58,481 nucleotides of DNA. Source: Actinobacteria bacterium UBA4426 (GTDB lineage: Bacteria; Actinomycetota; Actinomycetes; S36-B12). A model generated the notes under the pieces. It saw only the letters and a list, made by a program, of their open reading frames with translations, was not told the origin of the DNA and did not search any database. The stretch covers positions 6,376 to 64,856 of the forward strand of contig DGQA01000036.1 in the NCBI GenBank assembly GCA_002390705.1. The letters run 5' to 3'. Positions 16,448-23,684 of this stretch are shown here, piece after piece. Made by a program: the position numbers and the translations under genes. Position 1 is the stretch's first letter; each line of letters opens with the position of its first letter.

Positions 16448-16972
16448 TTAAATTGGGGTAATTGCATCTCGCTCGGCCAGTTCGCGCTCACCTTGATGCT
16501 CGAGATCATTGGGGATTTCGGGGAAGACGAACTTGCGATACGACCAGAATCTAAAAGTGGTACCCAGACTCAGACCTACGACGTTTGCGCTGATGTTGTC
16601 GGCGAGAATGCTGTCCCAACCCATCAGGTAGTGACTAAACCACAAGCATGCGATCGCAATGACCATTGCGATCGCATTAAGTCCGAAGAACTTCAGGTAT
16701 TCCCGGCCCATATTCGTCCGGCCACGCTTGCGAAAAGTCCAGTAGCGGTTTCCAAAGTAGGCGAAAGTTGTGGCAACTGCGACACTGACAATCTTCGAAG
16801 AAATTGGGCGGTCAAACATTGGCCCTTGGCCACCGGCAAAGCGCAATAAATTAAAAAGTCCAATATCAATGACGAGTGCCGAGAGCCCGACAATTCCGAA
16901 TTTTGCAAGTTCGCGCCAAATTCCGGTTACCCATGAGTCCACAGATTTCACAACACCCTTTGGACCACGCAC
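16448..16972 (-). CDS. GtrA-like membrane protein
   Basis: This 174-residue protein has four predicted membrane helices and the GtrA/DPMS-associated pattern: FGIVGLSALVIDIGLFNLLRF, divided between the first helix and loop, KIVSVAVATTFAYFGNRYWTFR at the second, and FRFWSYRKFVFP at the end of the fourth. GtrA-family proteins are thought to flip or hand over polyprenyl-linked sugars in envelope glycan assembly. The GTG start at 16972 has TAGACT at -12 to -7. It is divergent from purK. No partner polyprenol glycosyltransferase is adjacent, although envelope glycosyltransferases lie 5 kb away. Confidence 0.9.
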   Translation of the reverse strand: MRGPKGVVKSVDSWVTGIWRELAKFGIVGLSALVIDIGLFNLLRFAGGQGPMFDRPISSKIVSVAVATTFAYFGNRYWTFRKRGRTNMGREYLKFFGLNAIAMVIAIACLWFSHYLMGWDSILADNISANVVGLSLGTTFRFWSYRKFVFPEIPNDLEHQGERELAERDAITPI

Positions 16973-16978
16973 CCGCGC

Positions 16979-16984
16979 AGTCTA
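16979..16984 (-). promoter_or_regulatory. Leaderless-type -10 element for the gtrA-like gene
   Basis: TAGACT on the minus strand, at -12 to -7 from the GTG at 16972. Confidence 0.55.
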
Positions 16985-17015
16985 ACTATGTCGCACGGTG
17001 TTTTCACCAAAGCAC

Positions 17016-17021
17016 TAAGTT
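17016..17021 (+). promoter_or_regulatory. Leaderless-type -10 element for purK
   Basis: TAAGTT at -12 to -7 from the GTG at 17028. With the minus-strand element 32 bases away, two face-to-back leaderless promoters share a 55-base intergenic region. Confidence 0.55.
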
Positions 17022-17027
17022 GCTCTT

Positions 17028-18194
17028 GTGGCACAAGAATCTGGGCACGAACTCGGTCCTACGGTGGGCATGATCGGGGCTGGGCAATTGGCTCAAATGA
17101 GTGTGGCTCCGGCCACGAGTTTGGGTGTTCGCTTCACTGTATTGGCCAATAACGCTCAAGAGCCAGCGGCCCAAGTGGTCGCGGAAACCATTCTTGGATC
17201 CAAAGATGACCCACATGCGGTAATGGAATTTGCGCGGTCCTGTGATGTGGTCACATTTGACCATGAGTTACTCACACCCGAGGTCATGGAGGTGTTAAGC
17301 AACTGTGGCAAGCCCGTTTATCCGAGCCCCCAAGCGGTTATTTATGCCCAAGACAAATTGGAAATGCGCAGAGCCCTAGCAGATCTTGGTATTGCGTGCC
17401 CACTGTGGGCACAAGTGAATTGTGTGAAGGACGCTACAGATTTCGCCGCAAAAGTTGGTTACCCGTTCATTCTGAAAACTTCACGCGGGGGATACGACGG
17501 TAAAGGCGTGTGGTTTGTTCACAGCAAGGCAGAGATTGAGGCCGTTCTGGAAAATGAGTTGCCCAGCGGCTCGCAATGGTTAGCTGAAGAGAAAGTTGAG
17601 TTCATTCGTGAGTTGGCCGCCCAGGTCGCGCGCTCACCCAGTAATCAGTGCGTTGCTTACCCGGTGGTGCACACAATTCAACGAAACGGAATCTGCTTCG
17701 AAGTGGTGTCACCAGCACCGGATCTTGACCCTAGTGTCGCTGCCCGGGCGCAAGAAATTGCCCTGCACATCGCGAGGGAGCTTGATGTTGTGGGAATGCT
17801 AGCCGTGGAACTATTTGACACAGAAAATGGTGTGTTAGTGAATGAATTGGCCATGCGTCCCCACAACTCTGGGCATTGGAGTATCGAAGGATCAACAACA
17901 AGTCAATTTGAGAACCACTTACGGGCGATACTTGATTTACCACTTGGTTCACCGCGGGCCTTGGCGCCGTGGTCGGTAATGGGCAATATTTTGGGAGGCG
18001 ATGTCCCTGACCTGTATAGCGCCTATCGCCACGTGTTTGCCCGCGATCCTGAGTTGCACAGTCATCTCTACGGGAAAGCTGTTAAACCCGGCCGCAAAGT
18101 GGGACATGTGACCGCGGTGGGCAGCAATCTGACAGAATTACGGAGTCGCGTTGAGCATGCGGTCGCCTATTTTACGGGAGAGATCAATGAGTAG
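17028..18194 (+). CDS. purK: N5-carboxyaminoimidazole ribonucleotide synthase
   Basis: This 388-residue ATP-grasp enzyme converts AIR, ATP and bicarbonate into N5-CAIR in purine synthesis. The N-terminal GMIGAGQLAQM glycine loop, VVTFDHELLTPEVM, the lysine-rich ATP-grasp strand YPFILKTSRGGYDGKGVW and the NELAMRPHNSGHW metal/phosphate motif identify PurK; the usual family form of the last motif is NEIAPRPHNSGH, so the match is close. The GTG at 17028 is supported by the leaderless-type -10 element. Its stop overlaps the purE start by 8 bases, so the pair acting on successive steps is co-translated. Confidence 0.95.
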   Translation: MAQESGHELGPTVGMIGAGQLAQMSVAPATSLGVRFTVLANNAQEPAAQVVAETILGSKDDPHAVMEFARSCDVVTFDHELLTPEVMEVLSNCGKPVYPSPQAVIYAQDKLEMRRALADLGIACPLWAQVNCVKDATDFAAKVGYPFILKTSRGGYDGKGVWFVHSKAEIEAVLENELPSGSQWLAEEKVEFIRELAAQVARSPSNQCVAYPVVHTIQRNGICFEVVSPAPDLDPSVAARAQEIALHIARELDVVGMLAVELFDTENGVLVNELAMRPHNSGHWSIEGSTTSQFENHLRAILDLPLGSPRALAPWSVMGNILGGDVPDLYSAYRHVFARDPELHSHLYGKAVKPGRKVGHVTAVGSNLTELRSRVEHAVAYFTGEINE

Positions 18195-18678
18195 CGAAAA
18201 GTTTTCGGTTGCGGTGTGTATGGGGAGTGACTCGGATTGGCCCGTGATGCGTGCCGCCACTGAAATTCTTATCGAGTTGGGCATCACAAATAAGGCATTC
18301 GTGCTGTCAGCGCACCGAATGCCCCTAGAGATGGCCGCATTTGCTCAAAACGCGCGCGACAATGGATTCAACGTAATCATCGCTGGTGCCGGAGGCGCTG
18401 CCCACCTGCCCGGAATGATGGCCGCGCTAACGACCCTTCCGGTGATTGGTGTGCCTGTGTCGGCAACCGCACTTGACGGCATGGATTCGCTGCTCTCGAT
18501 TGTGCAAATGCCCGCTGGAATACCGGTGGCAACCGTAGCAATTGATAATTCGAAAAATGCTGGCCTTTTGGCCGCGCGGATACTCGCGGTGGGCGACCCA
18601 GGGCTTGCGGCGCACCTTGATCGCTATGCACGTGAACTCAATACTCAGGCTGCGGACAAGCAGAGCAACCTGCCCTAG
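18187..18678 (+). CDS. purE: N5-carboxyaminoimidazole ribonucleotide mutase
   Basis: This 163-residue class I PurE moves the carboxylate of N5-CAIR to C4 to give CAIR. It has VCMGSDSDWPVM with the phosphate-binding serines, VLSAHRMP with the catalytic histidine, and AGAGGAAHLPGM. I used the ATG at 18187, which overlaps the purK stop; a longer frame begins inside purK but lacks family similarity. Length fits the octameric class I enzymes. No terminator was recognised downstream, although a perfect 14-base palindrome follows 35 bases after the stop. Confidence 0.95.
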   Translation: MSSEKFSVAVCMGSDSDWPVMRAATEILIELGITNKAFVLSAHRMPLEMAAFAQNARDNGFNVIIAGAGGAAHLPGMMAALTTLPVIGVPVSATALDGMDSLLSIVQMPAGIPVATVAIDNSKNAGLLAARILAVGDPGLAAHLDRYARELNTQAADKQSNLP

Positions 18679-18712
18679 GCCGCGCTATCTGGCAAAAGTT
18701 CATCTCGCCGCC

Positions 18713-18766
18713 AACCTGCGCAGGTTCACCCCGGTAATCAAACCGGTAATTAAACCGGAAGTAAAA
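18713..18766. repeat. Palindrome plus three 12-bp tandem units downstream of purE
   Basis: AACCTGCGCAGGTT at 18713-18726 is a perfect palindrome. It is followed by CCGGTAATCAAA (18731-18742), CCGGTAATTAAA (18743-18754) and CCGGAAGTAAAA (18755-18766). The units lie in the 189-base convergent gap between purE and the secreted-protein gene. They may mark the 3' boundary of purKE transcription; no T-run follows the palindrome. Confidence 0.6.
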
Positions 18767-18867
18767 CTGAAAGTCTTGTTCCTAATGTGTCATTCTGTGT
18801 AGCTACAGCATGATTGAGGAATCATCAAGGACGACTGATCAGAAAGCCCGGGTCGATCCTTGTGCGA

Positions 18868-19926
18868 CTAACGAGTCAGGGTGCTCATGACGATTTGATG
18901 GTTAGCAAACGGAGTTTTCTTGGGAGACTTGGCGTAGTAGACACGCCACTGTTTTGGCCCGGTCTGCACGGCCACCGGATCCAATGCATTAAAAGACGAT
19001 GGAGTTAAAGGCTTGCGATTGACTTTCCAGGCCAATCCATCTCGACTCGTAGCAATGAAAAGGCGCTGTGGTGGCTCACCCGGTCCAGTGGACAGCAGCA
19101 TCAGCCAGTCCCCGCTCTTAGCCTGAATAACATCTGAGTCAACGTACCCTCCGGTAATGCGATAGCCCGCGTCTGGGACGAAGGAGGTGCCGCTTGAATC
19201 TGTCGAGGTAGCGCTCACGATCGACTCTGTGGAGCGTGAGCCACGTGCACCCAGCGCTGACGCTGGGATTTTGCACTTTTTTGCAGCTTTTGCGGCTTTC
19301 TTCGCCTTAGCCGGTGACAGTTTCTTGCCAGATGCAAGTTGCTCGGCTCCCTTACGTCCTAGTGCTGTAGCCAAGCATTTTCGTTGCGCCCCGGTTGGTT
19401 GAAAGTTTCCTGATTCCTCGCCTGGGTTGTCGACCCAGTACAACCGGACAAGTCCTTCGGGAGTCACGATCGAGTCGGGGACACCCCAGGCGCGCTGGCC
19501 GGCAGATGCCTGAATGCCGAGACGTGATGTAGTTCCTAAAGTTGGTACACCATTGGTGAACGTGACTGGGGCGGTAGCGATTTCCTTGGTCCCATCGGCA
19601 TCTACAATCACGAAGTACGCACGCTTCGTTCCATCCATTAACGTCACCTGCGTGTAGTCGGTCCCAAACTCCCGAGGTAGTGAAAGGCTTGTGCACTGGC
19701 TACCCGTGGCGCACGTGCTCATCAACCAGCCACCTGCCTCGCCAGCGCTGTGAAACACCAGGTCGGTGGTGGTATCAACGGGCGTAGCAAAGGGACTAAC
19801 CCCACTCATTCCTGTCGGTGTGCCTTTGGTGAGATTAAAGGACGCTGCGTGTGCAACTGGAGTTGCCGCAAGAACAAGACTACATATTGAGACTGCGCAG
19901 AGACAACGGATGACAACGGCGAGCAT
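18868..19926 (-). CDS. Secreted protein of unknown function, beta-propeller-like
   Basis: This 352-residue protein has a clear signal peptide (hydrophobic residues 3-22, then VAHA before the predicted cut near 27). The mature part shows repeats of surface-exposed beta strands such as GGWLMSTCAT, AYFVIVDADGTKE, LVRLYWVDNPG, DWLMLLSTGPG and RLFIATSRDGLAW, a pattern seen in five-bladed propellers of glycoside-hydrolase 43/BNR-like proteins. A Lys/Ala-rich segment around residues 195-220 (KKLSPAKAKKAAKAAKK) interrupts it, flanked by two cysteines. I do not recognise a named family and cannot assign catalytic residues. It is preceded by a leaderless-type TACGAT element and lies downstream of ugd on the same strand. 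Confidence 0.75.
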   Translation of the reverse strand: MLAVVIRCLCAVSICSLVLAATPVAHAASFNLTKGTPTGMSGVSPFATPVDTTTDLVFHSAGEAGGWLMSTCATGSQCTSLSLPREFGTDYTQVTLMDGTKRAYFVIVDADGTKEIATAPVTFTNGVPTLGTTSRLGIQASAGQRAWGVPDSIVTPEGLVRLYWVDNPGEESGNFQPTGAQRKCLATALGRKGAEQLASGKKLSPAKAKKAAKAAKKCKIPASALGARGSRSTESIVSATSTDSSGTSFVPDAGYRITGGYVDSDVIQAKSGDWLMLLSTGPGEPPQRLFIATSRDGLAWKVNRKPLTPSSFNALDPVAVQTGPKQWRVYYAKSPKKTPFANHQIVMSTLTR

Positions 19927-19932
19927 GTGGAG

Positions 19933-19938
19933 ATCGTA
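19933..19938 (-). promoter_or_regulatory. Leaderless-type -10 element for the secreted protein gene
   Basis: TACGAT on the minus strand at -12 to -7 from the ATG at 19926. Confidence 0.5.
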
Positions 19939-20008
19939 ACGGGGGATCGCACGGAAATGATGGCCTTTTTATCTTTTTTGTTTCCACAACCCTCGTTTTA
20001 TGGAATAT

Positions 20009-21325
20009 TTAAGCGACAGGTCGACCGAGGGCCCGAATATTCCACCCGGCTGAGCGCCATAACGTGACATCCAACTTATTGCGGGCATCGATGATGTTCT
20101 TCCGCGATACAACGCTAGCGAGTATCTCTGGATCAATGTCGCGGTATTCCATCCATTCGGTGCCGTGAATAATCAGGTCAGCACCGATGGCAGCTTTCAT
20201 AACTTCTGTTGAATACGTCAACGTCGGGTACACCCGCTCAGCGTTAACGGTCCCCTTAGGGTCATGGACAACCACATGTGCTCCCGCATTTGCCAGTGCG
20301 ACGGCAACATCAAGGGCGGGTGAATCGCGGACGTCATCACTATCTGGTTTAAAAGTGGCCCCAAACATGCAAATGGTTTTATCTCGCATTTGGCCCCCAA
20401 GTTCCTTGCGGGCCAAATCAACCGTGTGGCTGCGTCGACGCAGGTTGATCTGATCGACCTCGCGCAAGAAGGTCAGTGCCTCTTCAGCACCAAGTTCACC
20501 GGCCCGGGCCATGAATGCTCGAATATCTTTGGGCAAACAGCCGCCCCCAAAGCCAAGCCCCGCGGCTAGGAAGCGATTTCCAATTCGGGTGTCGTAGCCG
20601 ATTGCCTCTGCCAATTGCACGACGTCAGCACCCGCGGCCTCGCAGACCTCAGCCATTGCATTAATAAATGAAATCTTTGTTGCCAAAAATGAGTTGGCCG
20701 CGACCTTTACCAACTCGGCGGTGGGAAAGTCGGTGACAAGAAAAGGAATCTCTTTTTCGATCATAGGGGCATACACTTCACGCAGTTTTGCTTCGGCTTC
20801 GGGCGAGCGAACCCCGATAACGAGGCGATCCGGCGTGAGCGTGTCTTGGACCGCGAATCCTTCCCGCAAGAACTCGGGGTTCCAGGCGACTTCGACACCA
20901 GGTACTGAGATCTTCAGCATCGCTGCAATCTGGTCGGCTGTTCCCACCGGGACAGTGGACTTACCTACCACGAGATCAGTGGGGGACAGGTACGGAGCGA
21001 GTGATTCAACAGAGCCAAATACTTGGGAAAGATCCGCAGCGTAGGAACCGGGCTGTTGGGGGGTCCCCACGCAAATGAAGTGAATGTCGGCAAACTCTGC
21101 TGCCTGCGCAAATGAGGTGGTGAATGTCAGTCGGCCAGCGTGGATGTTGCGGCGAAGTACTTCATTTAATTCCGGCTCATAGAAAGGAACTTCGCCTGAA
21201 TTGAGGAGTTCAACTTTCTCCGACACCACATCGAGGCCAATGACGTGAAATCCGAGTTCCGCCATGCAGGCGGCGTGGGTCGCACCGAGGTATCCGGTTC
21301 CAATAACGGAGAGTCGTAGGGCCAT
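20009..21325 (-). CDS. ugd: UDP-glucose 6-dehydrogenase
   Basis: This 438-residue enzyme oxidises UDP-glucose to UDP-glucuronate with two NAD. It has the N-terminal Rossmann motif GTGYLGATHAACMAELG, the middle-domain catalytic cysteine in GLGFGGGCLPKDI (Cys near 262), and a C-terminal UDP-binding domain with FGATFKPDSDDVRDSPA. UDP-glucuronate would supply an acidic sugar for the envelope glycan genes that follow on the other strand. TAATCT lies at -12 to -7 from the ATG. The end is 82 bases upstream of the secreted-protein gene. Confidence 0.95.
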   Translation of the reverse strand: MALRLSVIGTGYLGATHAACMAELGFHVIGLDVVSEKVELLNSGEVPFYEPELNEVLRRNIHAGRLTFTTSFAQAAEFADIHFICVGTPQQPGSYAADLSQVFGSVESLAPYLSPTDLVVGKSTVPVGTADQIAAMLKISVPGVEVAWNPEFLREGFAVQDTLTPDRLVIGVRSPEAEAKLREVYAPMIEKEIPFLVTDFPTAELVKVAANSFLATKISFINAMAEVCEAAGADVVQLAEAIGYDTRIGNRFLAAGLGFGGGCLPKDIRAFMARAGELGAEEALTFLREVDQINLRRRSHTVDLARKELGGQMRDKTICMFGATFKPDSDDVRDSPALDVAVALANAGAHVVVHDPKGTVNAERVYPTLTYSTEVMKAAIGADLIIHGTEWMEYRDIDPEILASVVSRKNIIDARNKLDVTLWRSAGWNIRALGRPVA

Positions 21326-21800
21326 GCCACAAGATTACTGCGCACCACCGCACAATTATCACCGCTGGGCCATTGAGCGGGGCGCACCCTCTAAAGTGCT
21401 GACCGTGAAGGGCTCAAATTGCGCAGCGGCACTGAAGCTGCGTCAGGGCCGTGCCGGCAAATTTTGGGTGCGGGTCCATAACCAAGACTCGGTCCACGAA
21501 ATGGTGTCCATCGTGGTCAAAAGTGGGGGAGTCGTCGAGACCGTCAAGGTAGCAAGTGATCAGGGCGCCCCACGCGGAAGCGGGTGGTCGGAGAGGCTAG
21601 AGCGGAAGGTGTCGCAGTACTCGAGTCGCTGGGTTGGGTTTGGTTTTACAGGTGACGGGACCTCGGCGAGTGAGTTCCGGCCGGCTGCCAACGCTTATGT
21701 ACTGGCCGATCCGTCTTCCCGAAAAGATATTGCGGGTGAGGTAATCGCGGTAAATAGCAATGCCTGGCGCGGGTGCGCGGATCTAGGCTTGGAGCGCTAA
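21324..21800 (+). CDS. Hypothetical protein ahead of the glycosyltransferase genes
   Basis: This frame encodes up to 158 residues from an ATG at 21324, or about 134 from a GTG at 21396. I do not recognise the product. From about the GTG onward it has an alternating beta-like pattern (KFWVRVHNQDS, EMVSIVVKSGGVVETVKVA, RWVGFGFTGDG) and a single pair of cysteines, and no signal peptide or membrane helix. The first 24 residues look non-coding and overlap the ugd promoter, so the GTG is the better start. The stop is only 4 bases before the next glycosyltransferase ATG, which supports it being a real gene in that operon. Confidence 0.5.
   Translation: MPQDYCAPPHNYHRWAIERGAPSKVLTVKGSNCAAALKLRQGRAGKFWVRVHNQDSVHEMVSIVVKSGGVVETVKVASDQGAPRGSGWSERLERKVSQYSSRWVGFGFTGDGTSASEFRPAANAYVLADPSSRKDIAGEVIAVNSNAWRGCADLGLER
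21332..21337 (-). promoter_or_regulatory. Leaderless-type -10 element for ugd
   Basis: TAATCT on the minus strand at -12 to -7 from the ATG at 21325. It lies inside the first codons of the divergent hypothetical frame if that frame starts at 21324. Confidence 0.55.
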
Positions 21801-21804
21801 GCCA

Positions 21805-22785
21805 ATGGATTCATTCCCTAGTGTTGCAATTGTGATAGCAGCGCGCAATGAAGAAGCTCATTTAGAGTCAGCCATTGATCGATTGCTCGCCCAAGACTAC
21901 CAAGGTGAGATCCAGATTGTCATTGCTGTTGCTCCCTCAGATGATCGAACAGAAACTATTGCAGCCGAATTGGCGCAGCGTCACTTACACTTGAGCCTTG
22001 TTGCCAACCCGAGCGGGAAAACCCCGGTGGCCCTTAATTCGGCCATTGGCGCATCACAGTCTGAAATAGTAATTCGAGTTGATGGGCATGCCCTGATTCC
22101 AGTTGATTACGTGCGGATTGGCGTTGAGACCTTGAATCGAAGTGGCGCAGATAATGTCGGCGGAATAATGGCAGCCGTCGGGGTGTCGCCGATTCAAAAG
22201 GCAATTGCCACTGCCATGACTTCCAAGTTTGGTGTCGGAGGTGCCGCATTTCACGTGGGCGGGACACAAGGTGAGGCGCTCACCGTGTATCTAGGTTGTT
22301 TTCGCCGAAGCGCATTAGAGCGAGTAGGTGGTTACGACGAATCGATGGTGCGCGCTCAAGATTGGGAAATGAATCACCGGATCCGAGAAAGCGGTGGAAA
22401 GATTTGGTTCACCCCGGACATGGTGGTGACCTACCGCCCACGTGCGAATCTGCGCGCACTCGCATCCCAGTATTTCGGATACGGCACTTGGCGCCGTGAA
22501 GTTGCGCGCCGCTACCGCGAAACTATTTCACTTCGCTACCTTGCCGCGCCAGCACTAGTGCTCGGTGTGGCCCTTGGGCTGTTACTCGGGTTGATTGGCC
22601 TAGTGGCGTCCCAACAATTGCTGGTGTGGGTGGGTGCGGCCCCAATAGTCGCTTACTCCCTTGGGGTAATTATGGCAAGCCTGATGCTCAGAGGTAGCGC
22701 TAATCGAATTCTCCTACTCGTTGTGTTCCCGGTCATGCACCTCTCCTGGGGACTTGGGTTTCTCTTGGGGAGGGCCAAGTCGTGA
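21805..22785 (+). CDS. Family 2 glycosyltransferase with C-terminal membrane helices
   Basis: This 326-residue GT-A enzyme transfers a sugar from a nucleotide donor. The N-terminus reads VAIVIAARNEEAHLESAIDRLL, split by its strand and helix, followed by VRVDGHALIP with the metal-binding DxD-like motif, GAAFHVGG, and YDESMVRAQDWEMNHRIRE with the catalytic acid (ED/QDWE form). Two or three hydrophobic helices at residues 245-320 anchor it in the membrane, resembling ExoA/succinoglycan-type transferases. It starts 4 bases after the preceding frame and its stop overlaps the next GTG by 4 bases, so it is part of a three-gene glycosyltransferase unit. Confidence 0.88.
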   Translation: MDSFPSVAIVIAARNEEAHLESAIDRLLAQDYQGEIQIVIAVAPSDDRTETIAAELAQRHLHLSLVANPSGKTPVALNSAIGASQSEIVIRVDGHALIPVDYVRIGVETLNRSGADNVGGIMAAVGVSPIQKAIATAMTSKFGVGGAAFHVGGTQGEALTVYLGCFRRSALERVGGYDESMVRAQDWEMNHRIRESGGKIWFTPDMVVTYRPRANLRALASQYFGYGTWRREVARRYRETISLRYLAAPALVLGVALGLLLGLIGLVASQQLLVWVGAAPIVAYSLGVIMASLMLRGSANRILLLVVFPVMHLSWGLGFLLGRAKS

Positions 22786-23684
22786 GATTTTTTGCGCGTA
22801 AACCCAAATGGTCCATCGTGACTGCGGCTCCAAAAGGGGAGGCAGGTAGGAAATGGGGTGATTACTGGTTTGCTACCGATCTTGCGCAAGCGCTGAGAGA
22901 GGAAGGTGTTGACACCAAGGTTGTTTCTCGCGCCGGTGCCAATAGTCAACAGCGCGATGGTGACGACGTAGTCGTGGTGTTGCGGGGACTCCGCCGCGTG
23001 GTTCCATCAAATACCAGTGCAACCTGGATGCTATGGGTTATTTCGCACCCGGAAATGATAGAACCAGGTGAGGCGGCTCAATACTCACGCGCATTCGCGG
23101 CCAGCCAGCGTTGGGAGCCGGGTCCTGAAATTGGGGAATTCACTCCGCTGCTACAAGCAACTAATTCGCTGCGCTTTACGCCGAAGCCATCGCTGGAAAA
23201 ATCGGGTGTTCTTTTTGTTGGCTCAACACGTGGAATTTTTCGTCCGATTGTGCGGGACGCCTTGGCTGTGGGAATTCCACTTAAGATTTATGGAGCCGGC
23301 TGGGATAAATTCTTAGCACCGGATCAAATAGCGGGGAACTTTCTTGACAACGGCGAGTTGCCTGCGGCTTATGCTTCAAGTGCGATCGTGCTCAACGACC
23401 ATCACCGTGATATGGCGGAACAAGGGTTTCTTTCCAATCGATTATTCGACGCTGTTGCGGCAGGCGCACGAGTGGTGAGTGACCCTGCGCTGGGAATTAG
23501 CGAAGTTTTCGGTTCGCGTGTGGTTACCTACCACTCCCCCGAAGAGCTGGCGGAAATTATTCGCGATCCAGATTCATTTTTCCCCAGTGATGAGAATGCT
23601 CCGCAACGGATTCGCTCTGAGCATGATTTTGGTGTTCGCGCACGCGCATTAATCGACGCAGCAGATTCGGTGCGCCATGACTAA
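22782..23684 (+). CDS. CgeB-like GT-B glycosyltransferase
   Basis: This 300-residue protein resembles the spore-maturation CgeB-like/GT1_4-type glycosyltransferases. VLFVGSTRGIFRPIV begins the donor domain near residue 142, IYGAGWDKFL follows, and the C-terminal block VLNDHHRDMAEQGFLSNRLFDA with AVAAGARVVSD contains the E/N-RxFD sugar-nucleotide signature. The N-terminal acceptor domain is shortened (about 135 residues). GTG overlaps the upstream stop by 4 bases and its own stop overlaps the next ATG by 8, so it is translationally coupled on both sides. Acceptor and sugar are not predictable. Confidence 0.82.
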   Translation: MRFFARKPKWSIVTAAPKGEAGRKWGDYWFATDLAQALREEGVDTKVVSRAGANSQQRDGDDVVVVLRGLRRVVPSNTSATWMLWVISHPEMIEPGEAAQYSRAFAASQRWEPGPEIGEFTPLLQATNSLRFTPKPSLEKSGVLFVGSTRGIFRPIVRDALAVGIPLKIYGAGWDKFLAPDQIAGNFLDNGELPAAYASSAIVLNDHHRDMAEQGFLSNRLFDAVAAGARVVSDPALGISEVFGSRVVTYHSPEELAEIIRDPDSFFPSDENAPQRIRSEHDFGVRARALIDAADSVRHD

